Positions 25,101 through 34,929 of a stretch of DNA of 64,000 nt are shown piece after piece. Location: positions 245,428 through 309,427 of the forward strand of contig KB722752.1 of the NCBI GenBank assembly GCA_000349905.1. The letters run 5' to 3'. Position 1 is the stretch's first letter; every line of letters starts with the position of its first letter. Below the pieces are notes generated by a model. The model was not told the origin of the DNA. It ran no database searches and saw only the letters and a list, made by a program, of their open reading frames with translations. The position numbers and the translations under genes were made by a program. This DNA comes from Volvariella volvacea V23. Taxonomy: Eukaryota > Basidiomycota > Agaricomycetes > Agaricales > Pluteaceae.

Positions 25101-26081
25101 ATGCCACTAGGTTGGTGGAAAAGTACGCTCGCGATTGTCGTTCATTCGCTCACCAGAGTGCAGGTACTGAAGAAAAGAGATTCTGGGATAGGCACTTGCC
25201 TAGTTATCAGTTTGAAGAGCCTGAGACAGCTGGTTGCGGATCAATTCCAGTGCACAATGGATTCGTTTTTCACGGTTCGCTCTGCCTCAATTCAGCTTCA
25301 AACGTACCCTGATCACAGCATTTTACATAGGGAAAACTCTGCCTATCGAACTCCTGGGGGAGATCTTCCAGGAATATATTGAAGATACCCCATCCACCGA
25401 AATTCGGTCAGTTCATCTCAATCTGACCTCCTTGGCACACGTTTGTCATCATTGGAGGACTATACTCCTTTCTCAGCCTAAATTCTGGTCACGTATTTGC
25501 TTAGACCATCTGAGTTCGAGTCTCATCCTGCTCGTTGAACTCTGGCTCATCCGAAGCGGATCAACTACCCCGCTCAAAATTTCCCTAAACTTTACGAGGG
25601 CCAACGACGACAAGTTGAACCCTCAGATAATGAGCCTCCTGGTTGGAGAGGCTCATCGGTGGAGATCCATTGACTTTTATTTTAAAGGGGAACACCCACC
25701 GGACGCGTTTCACAACATGGAGAAGGGATCGGCACCGGTACTACAGGACGTCCGACTGGAAGCTGAGAGCTGGCCCCAAGAGTCTCTCACTCGCATCTGG
25801 GTAGCACTCGGTTCCTCGCCTTCATTGAGGACAGCTCGAATTAGTCATTTACCCTCCATGTCGCCGTCCTTGCTTCCATGGCACCAGTTGGTTTCTCTTC
25901 GAGTGCCTGAAGGAGTGCAATGTCAAACCTTGTTTTCCATTCTGAAAGATTGTCCACGTCTAGAGGAGCTGATGCTACGTTACCCCAAGGGAAATATGGA
26001 GCAGATGACTGACACAATTACCCTTCCAAGACTCAAATGCCTCTGGTTTTTAGTCAAACGCGGGATGCCCCAGGTGATAAC
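25101..26081 (+). pseudogene. F-box/LRR gene truncated by an LTR (F5)
   Basis: The exons are 25101-25110 (10 nt, ATG CCA CTA G), 25164-25274 (111 nt, the same length as in F4) and 25331 onward, all in phase 1. The product starts MPLGTEEKRFWDRHLPSY and has an F-box (LPIELLGEIFQEYI, then LAHVCHHWRTILLSQPKFW) followed by LRR-like segments. At 26082 an LTR begins and the frame continues only ten codons into it (VSDEGAWPQR, then stop). The LTR therefore removes the last ~170 residues expected from F4. It might still produce a truncated F-box protein that keeps the Skp1-binding domain. It lies on the opposite strand from F1-F4. Confidence 0.75.
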
Positions 26082-26792
26082 TGTCAGCGACGAGGGCGCT
26101 TGGCCCCAAAGATAATACACGAAACAATAAATATAAGGAAAGAAACGTCAACTACTTGGCACACATCTTTACATGTTATCAGATGGGCCTACTACAAGGG
26201 ATCACCCACACGGTGGTGCCCAGGTATCACTGGTGGCATGGTTGCGAAAACTCTCACTACCAACTGGCGGGGGAGACAAGAAGGATACAAGAATCCTAAT
26301 GATGTGTACTCACCTCTTAGTAGCCTGTTGGTTCAGGTTGCGCCGGAGTCTCTGAGACAAAGCTAGCTCGGCAGAGTAGACAAGGTCGAAACTGAGGAAA
26401 ACCCCCAGAGCCAACCAAGCCCACTTATATATTCACCAGAGTCCATGTATACATGTTTACACTATTCCAGACTATTCTACGGGTATCTATCTATGACCTC
26501 ATTAATGACATCACCAGTGTCTGGTATCACTAAGATCCTATTGGGTAAAGATAAGCCGTGAGCCAGGATGATGGCTCCAAGACTAATGATGCCGCCGAGA
26601 ATATCTCGATGCCTGGGATTTCCGAAGGTGGCTCAAAAGGTAATGCATCACGTGGTCAAGATGTTATCTAATCTAATCTGAATTAGGTAAGCAAGTTTCG
26701 TGGTCTCTAGCGCCTGAGAAAAGAAAAAGGAAATTAATATTAATATTAAATAATTGGTGAATAAATAGGGAATAAGGATACGATCCTTGACA
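26082..26792 (-). repeat. 3' LTR of the Ty3/gypsy element (minus orientation)
   Basis: A 711 bp LTR with TGTCA...TGACA ends. Read on the minus strand it starts TGTCAAGGATCG next to a polypurine tract and ends CGTCGCTGACA at the F5 junction. It matches the LTR at 33190-33912 along its length, but in the opposite orientation. It contains a TATA-like CTTATATATTC stretch. The U5 end lies directly against F-box coding sequence. Confidence 0.85.
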
Positions 26793-26795
26793 TCA

Positions 26796-26805
26796 CCCCC
26801 CCTTC
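26796..26805 (-). other. Polypurine tract
   Basis: On the minus strand the sequence GAAGGGGGGG is followed by TGA and then the LTR start TGTCAAGG. That is the expected position of the plus-strand primer for reverse transcription and fixes the orientation of the element. Confidence 0.75.
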
Positions 26806-27175
26806 AAAGGCGGTCGTCCCGAGCGCCGGTTAAATGGGACTTTTAATATTTTTGTTCCTTTGCCTCTGCTCGTAATTCGGCCTTATGTTGCTTTTCGAAG
26901 TCAATGACGATTGATTGAGCAGTCTTGATAAGCTCAGATCGCAGGAACCAATTATCTTCATCATTATTGTCGTCTTCGTTTTTGAAATGCACTTGGTACC
27001 AGAACTCCTTATGGCATCCCCGACCCTTAACTCTGTAGGCAGTAATATCGTCAATTTCGTGTTCATCTTCTGCCTCCAGGAGTTGTCGTGTATTTCGTCA
27101 TTGGTTGGAGAAGGAAGGTTCTTGGTACAGTCGTAATAACACCTCATTGAAAATTGGATGAATTCCTTTCGATTT

Positions 27176-28201
27176 CTATTGTTGTGGGATATCCAATTCA
27201 TACACCGAAGACCCCTTCTTCGATATAACTGTGAGGGGACCTAGTTGACGGTCTGACAATTTCTTGTTCGGCCGATTGGTCTTAATGTTGGTGCCAATCA
27301 ACCAGACCTTATCTCCAGGTTGATATTGTGGAGGTGTATCACGATAGCGGTCGTAATATTGTTTAATGAGTTTGCAGGAACGATCTAACGCCGCTTTGCA
27401 TTCAGCGTGTATTTCGGCCATCTTGCTTGTGAAGGCATTGGCGTCCTCGTTCCGGGAATCGGGTTCTCGTGGTACTTCAATGCCTTTGTATGGGTGTATT
27501 CCATGGTTGATGAAGAAGGGTGTTTTACCGGTACTCGCATTCTCCCTATTGTTATAAGTGAACTCGGCAATAGCTAGCCATTCGACCCAATTCTCTTGTC
27601 GGTAATCAACATATAAGCGTAGATATTGTTCGACATGTTGATTAAGCTGCTCAGCTTGGCCGTTAGTTTGAGGGTGCCAAGCTGTGGAATAATTGGGTTT
27701 GATGCCGAGAAGGGAGTAGAGCAAACGCATGAAATCGCTCTCGAATTGCTTTCCACAGTTTGACACTATTTTTTGTGGGATCTCATGGAGTTTGAAGACG
27801 TTATCCCTGTATAGTCGTGCCATATCTTTGCTAGTTGTATTTTCATATGTTGGCATGAGATGGATTTGCTTCGAATGGTGGTCGACGAATATTGCGATCA
27901 AAGCATATTCATTAGACTCCGGGAATGGGCCGATGAGGTCCACGTGAACAACTTCCCAGGGTCTAGTAGGGTTTTCCGTCGGTGACATCTCAGTACTAGG
28001 GCGTTGGGATGAGAATTTAGTGTGTACGCACTCTTTACAGCCGTCAATATATTTTTGTACATCACGACGAACACCTGGCCACCACCAGTTGCGTTGGATT
28101 TGTTCTATGGTCCGGTAGAGACTGGGATGACCAAGCGTGGGTAGGTTGTGATGGGCTTGTATGATTTCCACACAGAGCGTTTGATCTCTAGGCACTACCA
28201 C
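27176..28201 (-). pseudogene. Ty3/gypsy integrase portion
   Basis: The 341-codon frame starts within the integrase zinc-binding module (HH and CKECVHTK of an H2C2 finger), followed by the catalytic core. The first acidic residue is in HVDLIGPF. The second site reads IVSNCGKQF where family members have SDRG, so the catalytic Asp is Asn and the Arg is Cys. The Glu site reads NGQAEQLNQ. The core is followed by PGDKVWLIGTNI and a short C-terminal domain. A single TGA at 28238-28240 separates it from the upstream polymerase frame, which is otherwise in register. The enzyme would be inactive. Confidence 0.85.
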
Positions 28202-28237
28202 GTGTCCCAGCCAGCTGTGGAGTCTTCCGGTTGATTT

Positions 28238-31000
28238 TCATCCTTTCTCTTTATTCTGGACAGCCCTTAACACCGAAGTGTCGTAGTCGTTATTTTCCAT
28301 GATTTTCTTGATCCACACGAGATTTAACCCTTCAACTTCAATGGTCTGTATGAACATTTCTGGCTTCATGTCACGGTTTTNNNNNNNNNNNNNNNNNNNN
28401 NNNNNNNNNNNNNNNNNNNNNNNNNNNNNNNNNNNNNNNNNNNNNNNNNNNNNNNNNNNNNNNNNNNNNNNNNNNNNNNNCAGAGGTAAGTACTTGTAAC
28501 ACTTCAGAAGTACCACATCCGCATTATCTCCTTCTTCTCGATCATAATCACTGCGTCTTGATAGGGCATCGGCTTTCCCCATGGACGATCCTGGCTTATG
28601 ATGTAATGTAAATGAGTAATCAGCCAGTTCTGTAACCCATCTAGCCTGATGATGATTTAACTTTTTTGGTTCCCAGAAATAAGTCAGGTTTTGATGGTCT
28701 GTCCATATTTCAAATGGTTCTGGGGTCCCGACAAGATATTGTCGCCAATCCTCTAGGGCTTGCATGATGACGAGGAGTTCTTTGTCGTATATCTCGTAAT
28801 TGCGTTCAGTGGGAGATAACGACTTAGAACGGAACGCAATTGGTCGCCACTGCCCGTTTACAAACTGGCTCAAAATTCCTCCGTTCGCAAATTCCGACGA
28901 GTCAGCTTCTATGCGGAATTTGCCTTCGCTCTGGGGAATGTGGAGTATAGGCTCTTCGCATATTTTGTTTCTAATGGTTTCGAAGGCCTTTTGTTGTTCG
29001 TCAGTCCATGTGAACTCCACATTGCCCATAAGGTGAGTGAGCGGTTTAGCATACTTGGAGAAATCTTGGATGAATCGGCGATAGTAGTTGCAGAACCCCA
29101 AGAACAATTGGAGTTGTTTCTTCGTTTTGGGTATTGGCCAGCCTTTCACTGCTTCGACCTTCTTTGGATCTATTCGAACCATTCCTTGGCCTACGATACA
29201 TCCCAGGTATTCGACTTCAGGAACTTCAAAGAAGCACTTTGAGAGTTTGAGATATAATTTGTATTCTCGTAGTACTTCTAGGACACGTTTGACGACTCGA
29301 CGATGTGTTTCTACATCTTCAGTAAAGATGAGTATGTCGTCAATGTATACGATAACATGTCCTTCGTTAACTAAATCCCTAAAGATATGATTCATGAACG
29401 TCTGGAATGTTGCTGGTGAATTAGTGAGGCCAAAGAACATGACGGTTGGTTCGAATAATCCTCGGTTGGTCTTGAACGCAGCTTTCCACTTGTCTCCTTC
29501 TTTAATGCAGATATTATTGTAACCCCAGCACACGTCAAACTTTGTGAAGACTTTAGAATGCTTGACTTTGTCGATGAGTTCTTGAATTAATGGAAGCGGA
29601 TATTTGTTTTTGACTGTCATTTCATTGAGCTTCCAATAATCTTGTACAGGACGTAGTCCCTCATCCTTCTTTTTAATAAAGAAAAAGGGTGAAGCCATAG
29701 GGGATTTGGATGGTCTGATACGTCCCGACTTTAGATTGGTGTCAATGAACTTATCGAGCGCTTTCTGTTCTTCGGAGTTCAATGGGTATATTCCGCAGTC
29801 CTTCGGTTTTGACCCGGGAATGAGATCTATAGCGTGATCCCAGGGTCTTCTTTCTGGTAACGTTTCGAAGTCCTGTTTGGAAAATACATCCGCATAGGGG
29901 CGCACGTATTTGGGCATCTCCAGTGATGGATTTATGGGTTTAACGTTATTCTCGTGAAGATACATGTAACTCAGATATGGAAGGGGTTTATCATCATTGG
30001 TATAATGGATATCTGAGTACGGTTGGGGTAAAGTTTCTTCGCAAGAGTTCAAAAACCGGAGTTCTTGTTGTTCCTGTTGACAAGTTTCGGGGCACCTTTC
30101 TAAGAAGATATCGCCAGTCTGCCAATCGATCATAGGGTTATGTTTAATTAGCCACTCGAATCCAATGAAAACGTTGGTGGATCCAAGGTTCACTACTGCT
30201 TGATCGATGGTTTCACAATGGTTGCCTATTTGCATTTCGATGGTAACAAATTCTTGGATCGCTCCGGATTTGTTGGCAGAGCCATCAGCATTATAAACTT
30301 TGACCGGGATTGTCAACGGTATAGGTTTAAGCCCTAGTTTTTGTACCAGATTGGGGTGTATGCATGATCCGGTACTTCCTGAATCTAATAGGGCGTTAAC
30401 CTGTGGACTGTTTTGAGTTTTAGGGTCCCAAATGATTACAGGAACATTTAATTGTCGGCCTGTTGTACCGCGCACATAATTCGTATCAAGGAGACATTTA
30501 CGGAGTAGAGCCTCTCCTCGGCTCCAAGGGACTTTGCGGATTTCCCTGATTACTTCGTCCTTGATTCCCTGGACTGGAGTGCCAATATAAACGGAAAGAT
30601 TTGCCTTTGATTGGATGGGGTTATCACAATGTATACTACGTACAAGCCAAGGAATCAATCCTGGTTTGAGTCGTTCGGGTGGAGGCGAACCTTTGGACAT
30701 CAAACCATTCCCAAGAATAGAATTATTAGAAGTAAAACTACGTAAAAAATTGGACTGTGGAAGGGTTGAACCTCCTTTGTCCAGAATGTCCTTTCCTGCG
30801 TTATTGTCCTCGCTATCCGAGTCACTATCTGAGAAAGAGTCTACTTCGTAAATAGGAACGTCTAGGGGCTCGGTAGCTACGAGATTCACGAATGTGTGTC
30901 TACGTAGAAAGGCATCAGAAAATAATTGTCCTTCCGAACGATAAATAGATGAATTCCCCAACTCCCCTGCATCACTCGACGAGTGCTCCTCGTCACCAAG
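28238..31000 (-). pseudogene. Ty3/gypsy protease, reverse transcriptase and RNase H
   Basis: An open frame of more than 900 codons. The retropepsin-like protease has the LLDSGSTGS active site. The reverse transcriptase has the FFIKKKDEG and MFFGLTNSPATFQ blocks and the catalytic YIDDILIF. The RNase H segment includes FRIEADSS, LSPTERNYEIYDKELL and WTDHQNL. Some conserved arginines are replaced: DYWKLN where families have DYR, and DVCWGYNN where they have LRWGYNN. These are changes of the CG-to-TG type. The frame crosses 100 unknown bases (28381-28480) and stops at TGA just before the integrase portion. The tract 30962-31000 is in the same frame and continues to the target duplication next to the nested LTR. 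Confidence 0.85.
28381..28480. other. Assembly gap (100 N)
   Basis: One hundred unknown bases within the polymerase frame. The frame stays open on both sides, but the true gap length is unknown, so coordinates beyond it and the reading-frame continuity are conventional. Confidence 0.99.
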
Positions 31001-31759
31001 TGTCAGGGCTCACAAGAGCCCTCAACATAAACGCCCGATATTCTGACACCCACCAAGCATCTACATCTCATCAATAAGCGCTCACCCAGCGTTTACATCC
31101 ACATCGACGCCCACCAAGTGTCTCGATTACCTCATTTTCCTTTTTCTTCTTCTTTTCCTATACACCCCTTTTCATTATATCTTTGATACATAATACGCAT
31201 TACCCCATTTTCCCTTTTACTCATCATCATCACCTACATACATCCGGTTATCCGTACCCTATACCCTCTCTTACATGACCCCATCTCACTTTCTTCATCT
31301 CCGTTTCCCCTTTATGGTATACCCTTTGTTCTCTACTACATCCGGTGATCCGATCTTGTTCTAGATGAACATGTGTCGAGTTAGAAGATCGCTTATGACC
31401 TCATATGACTCCGTCCCCTCCCACATTGACTGCGCATGACACGGGCTTACGCGTACATGCTGACCCAGCTTACGCGTCCTCTGGTCTGTGCACTACACTC
31501 TTTGCTCAGGACCCCCACTTTGTTACTTTCATTCTGACTCCCCCACTTCTCCTCACCCAGGAGATTATATCCCTTTATTTACTTTTATTTATTTTCGAGT
31601 AGTATATATACTGTACTGCTCTCGCCACCTATTCCCCAGCTTTAAAGATTCTTCGCTTGGGAATAGGTAAGCAACTACGAGCTAGCCTCTTCTTTACACA
31701 CCCTTACTTACTATTCTTCGCTTGGGAATAGAATCTGAGTATTCGCTTTTTCCCCAACA
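31001..31759 (+). repeat. Nested solo LTR of a second family
   Basis: A 759 bp insertion starting TGTCAGGGCTCACAAG and ending CCCCAACA, flanked by the 5 bp direct repeat CCAAG (30996-31000 and 31760-31764), the expected target-site duplication. It has a GGGCTC-ACAA-GAGCCC hairpin at the left end and a 19 bp direct repeat, ATTCTTCGCTTGGGAATAG, at 31648-31666 and 31713-31731. A TATATATA stretch lies near 31605. It interrupts the host element at the gag/pol boundary. Removing it rejoins the pol frame. The orientation is uncertain, since no internal region is present. Confidence 0.75.
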
Positions 31760-31769
31760 CCAAGTGATC

Positions 31770-32201
31770 TCAAAAACCCTCCTGAGGTTCAACTGCGCCC
31801 CCCTCAGGATACTCGCTCGTGACCTCCGGGATATCATAATGCAATTCCACTGTGTCAAGTTGACGAAGTTCTGCGGCAAATCCTGAATCTGTGTCGCCGC
31901 TTTCCTTCATGTGTTGCAAGGCCTCGAAAATGGCCTGCACTTCTTCAGCCGTCTAGGATGAGATGAGCTCCTGAATGTCTGCCCGTTGACGTTTTTGATC
32001 TTTACGATCAGGGCAATACCATGAGATGTGTCCAGGTTTCTTGCATATGTGACACATTCTTGTTTCTGGCATCTGGGTTCTTCTGATGTCTATGTCTCGT
32101 CCTCGGCCTCCGAAAGTTGTGCCCGACGGGGTTTAATGTCGTGTTTAGGTGGTGTATATCCCTGGGCCGGTTGATGCTGTTGCTGAGGTGGCAGGGATTG
32201 C
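31770..32201 (-). pseudogene. Ty3/gypsy gag, C-terminal part with zinc knuckle
   Basis: The minus strand reads GGRGRDIDIRRTQMPETRM and then a CCHC knuckle C-x2-C-x4-H-x4-C (MCHICKKPGHISWYCPDR). This is followed by a stop (TAG) after ELISS, then TAEEVQAIFEALQHM and an acidic tail ending PQEGF and TGA at 31770-31772. A further TAA lies upstream of the knuckle. The last codons contain the heptamer G GGT TTT (31773-31779), a slippery-site pattern; the pol frame continues in the -1 frame. The N-terminal capsid part is missing because an LTR starts at 32202. Confidence 0.75.
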
Positions 32202-32667
32202 TGTCAGGAATCGTATCCTTATTCTCTATTTATTCACCGATTATTTAATATTTATTTCCTTTTCCTTTTCTTTTTCTTTTTTTTCTTTTCTTAAGCGCCA
32301 GGGACCACGTGACTTGCTTACTTAATCCAGATTAGATTAGATTACATCTTGGCCACGTGATGCATTACCTTTTGAGCCACCTTTGGAGGTCTCGGCCATC
32401 GAGGTATTCTCGGCGGCGTCATTAGTCTTGGAGCCATCATCCCGGCTCACGGCTTATCTCTACCCAATGGGATCTTAGCGATATCGGACACTGGTGATGT
32501 CATCATGAGGTTATAGATAGATACCTATAGAATAGTCTGGAATAGCGTAAACATGTACATATGGACTCTGGTGAATATATAAGTGGGCTTGGTTGGCTCT
32601 GGGGGTTTTCCTCAGTTTTGACCTTGTTTACTCTGCCGAGCTAGCTTTGTCCCAGAGACTCCGGCGC
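32202..32667 (+). repeat. Partial LTR of the same Ty3/gypsy family
   Basis: It starts TGTCAGGAATCGTATCC and follows the LTR at 33190-33912 closely for 466 bp, to ...GAGACTCCGGCGC, then diverges abruptly. Its orientation is plus, opposite to the element it abuts. The last ~257 bp of the LTR are missing. Confidence 0.82.
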
Positions 32668-33189
32668 TGTTACGGGACAACCAACCAACAAGGGATCTTG
32701 CAGGAGAAGAGTCACCATGCTGGGGTTGAGCGTACTCAGATGATGGTGGTATCAGTCTAAGAGACAAAATTGATTGATCTGGGGAGCGAAACCCAGAGGT
32801 ACAAGCCTTATATACATGAAGGTTATATGTACGTGTTTGTTACTGTTTGTAGTGCATTGACTAATTGATCTACCAGCCTGATGAAAGTCATGTGACTACT
32901 TAGGGGTCCAATAGCTAAGTATAGTACCGTGTACATAACTAGGAGTATTCTAGGATATTCTACAAGGTATAACATATGACGTAAGTCATGATGTAATCAG
33001 AGATCTACCAAGAGTTCTAGAGTACTCTGGAACCAACTATTGTTGTCATAATAGATGATGACTAAAGGATGTCAATGAAAGGTATGGAATACAGTAAGCG
33101 CTTATGCTAGCGCATTATGAGTAACTGCCCAAGGTGTCTAGGGACACTTGGAGTATAACCTAAGGGTTAACCGTTCTAGGCGCTTAAGG
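32668..33189. repeat. Unrelated segment, possible LTR of a third family
   Basis: About 520 bp with no coding frame lies between two LTRs of the other family. It begins TGTTACGGGACAACCAACC, an LTR-like start, and has a TATA-like CTTATATACATG near 32807. GGCGC occurs just before it (32663-32667) and again at 33179-33183, which could be a target duplication. However, the 3' end does not finish in CA and the interrupted LTR does not resume afterwards. A solo LTR is possible but not shown. Confidence 0.35.
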
Positions 33190-33912
33190 TGTCAGGAATC
33201 GTATCCTTATTCCCTATTTATTCACCGATTATTTAATATTTATTTCCCTTTCTTTTTCTTTTTCTTTTCTTTTCCTAAGCGCCAGGGACCACGTGACTTG
33301 ATTACTTAATCCAGATTAGATTAGATTACATCTTGGCCACGTGATGCATTACCTTTTGAGCCACCTTCGGAGGTCTCGGGCATCGAGGTATTCCCAGCGG
33401 CGTCATTAGTCTTGGAGCCATCATCTCGGCTCACGGCTTATCTCTACCCAATGGGATCTTAGCGATACCGGACACTGGTGATGTCATCATGAGGTCATAG
33501 ATAGATACCCATAGAATAGTCTGGAATAGTGTAAACATGTACACATGGACTCTGGTGAATATATAAGTGGGCTTGGTTGGCTCTGGGGGTTTTCCTCAGT
33601 TTCGACCTTGTCTACTCTGCCGAGCTAGCTTTGTCTCAGAGACTCCGGCGCAACCTGAACTTACAGGCTACTAAGAGGTGAGTACACGTCGTTAGGATTC
33701 TTGTATCCCTCTCGTCTCCCCCGCCAGCTGGTAGTAAGAGTTTTCGCAACCATGCCACCGGTGATACCTGGGCACCGCTGTGTGGGTGATCCCTTGTAGT
33801 AGGCCCATCTGATAACGCGTATAGATGTGTGCCGAGTAGTTGATGTTCTTTCTTCTTTCTTAATTATTATCTCGTGTGTTGTCTTTGGGGCCAAGCGCCC
33901 TCGTCGCTGACA
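33190..33912 (+). repeat. Complete LTR of the Ty3/gypsy family, plus orientation
   Basis: A 723 bp LTR, TGTCAGGAATCG...CGTCGCTGACA, homologous to the inverted copy at 26082-26792. Its right end abuts F-box coding sequence. No polypurine tract or internal region of a plus-oriented element adjoins it, so it is a solo or recombined LTR. Confidence 0.85.
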
Positions 33913-34629
33913 CTTCTGCTGCCTGGTCTGCTGCCCCACCCAATTCTATTCGATATCCTGCTCAAGTGTCGTAATTTGGAGCACATAGTAATCACTCGTA
34001 CCACAGGATCAACACCCCCTATACCACAACCAATTATTCTGCCTAATCTCAAAGCATTACGCTTCAATAGATCCTCATCGTTCCTTCGACTATCAAGAAA
34101 TCTGGAAGCACCAAATCTGAACCACTTAGGAATTCATTGCGACAAAGAAATCCCATAACGAAGGTTGTCGAGCATCGTCGAATCCTTATCAAGATCAGGG
34201 TGTAACTTGCGCTTGTTGGTAATCATATCCTCGGGGGAAGAAAGTCCCATATCATCACTTCTCAGATCTCCAAACCTTGCGCGCCTGGAAGAAGTTTATA
34301 TCTCACCTGTGAGGGAAGGGATTCTCGAAGAGTTGACGGTCGAAAACGAATCGGAGGCGCCTGTGCTTTGGCCATCTCTTCGCTTGCTTAATTTAACATT
34401 TGAGGAGCCTCCTAAGGAGGGGTTAGTAGGACCGATGTTACTGTCTCGGGCAAGTACGCTTAAGTGGGTTCGTTTGGTCATGGAGTTTTCGCCAGTGGAT
34501 CATGGTTTCGCGCAGGACCTGGAGGTAGTGAATACTCTGCGACGATCGGGTATGCATATAGATTTTTTGCTGAGGGGAAAAGATTGTGATAAAGTTACGA
34601 TGCTGTATTTCGACATGTGCACAGACTAG
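33913..34629 (+). pseudogene. F-box/LRR 3' half cut by an LTR (F6)
   Basis: Directly after the LTR the frame reads LLLPGLLPHPILFDILLKCR, corresponding to LLPWHQLVSLRVPEG...LFSILKDC of F5. It goes on through IILPNLKALRF to a TAA at 34156-34158, then resumes in the same frame with SLSRSGCNLRLLVII, LLRSPNLARLEEVYI and the C-terminal EGLVGPMLLSRAST. Because this half overlaps the LRR part still present in F5 and differs from it in sequence, it is the remnant of another paralogue, not the missing end of F5. The F-box half is absent. Confidence 0.72.
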
Positions 34630-34754
34630 CCTGTTTTGATAAACGTGTGAGCGTTTGTGTTCAATACAACAGAGATGTGCTTTACCTGTATATCGAAGGC
34701 TGATGGATTTCAGTTGCTCCCTTAGACATACAGGTGAGTTCAACGAGTTTTGTG

Positions 34755-34777
34755 CATAAGATAAGATAAGATAAGTA
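34755..34777 (+). promoter_or_regulatory. GATA repeat upstream of NACHT gene A
   Basis: Four tandem AGATA-type units (ATAAGATAAGATAAGATAAG) lie about 155-175 bp before the ATG of NACHT gene A. GATA-factor binding sites have the core GATA; clusters of them recur at the same place in genes B and C. Confidence 0.6.
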
Positions 34778-34929
34778 AACAAACAAAGCCAATCCTTTCC
34801 TTGTTTGTCTCAAAGCCCTTTGTTCGACTTGCCATTCTAGCGCATTAGCTGTGCCATCAGAAATAAGCCGTAAGCCTTAAGGCATGCTTAACCTTGTTCA
34901 CCTTTTCGTACTTTGGGCATCCAATGCCA

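Larger units (their letters stand above)
26793..32201 (-). mobile_element. Degenerate Ty3/gypsy retrotransposon, internal region
   Basis: In element order (minus strand) the region holds the C-terminal part of gag with a CCHC knuckle, a -1 frameshift site, protease, reverse transcriptase, RNase H, integrase and the polypurine tract, then the LTR at 26082-26792. It is not active: stops interrupt gag and the pol/integrase junction, an integrase catalytic residue is changed, a foreign solo LTR sits at the gag/pol boundary, 100 unknown bases fall in pol, and the gag N-terminus plus 5' LTR are missing where another LTR begins at 32202. No chromodomain is evident at the C-terminal end of integrase. 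Confidence 0.85.

Noticed and set aside
26037..26366. Plus-strand frame running from F5 into the LTR
   Set aside because: It crosses the insertion boundary and is mostly LTR sequence; a similar frame occurs antisense in the other LTR. Not a gene.
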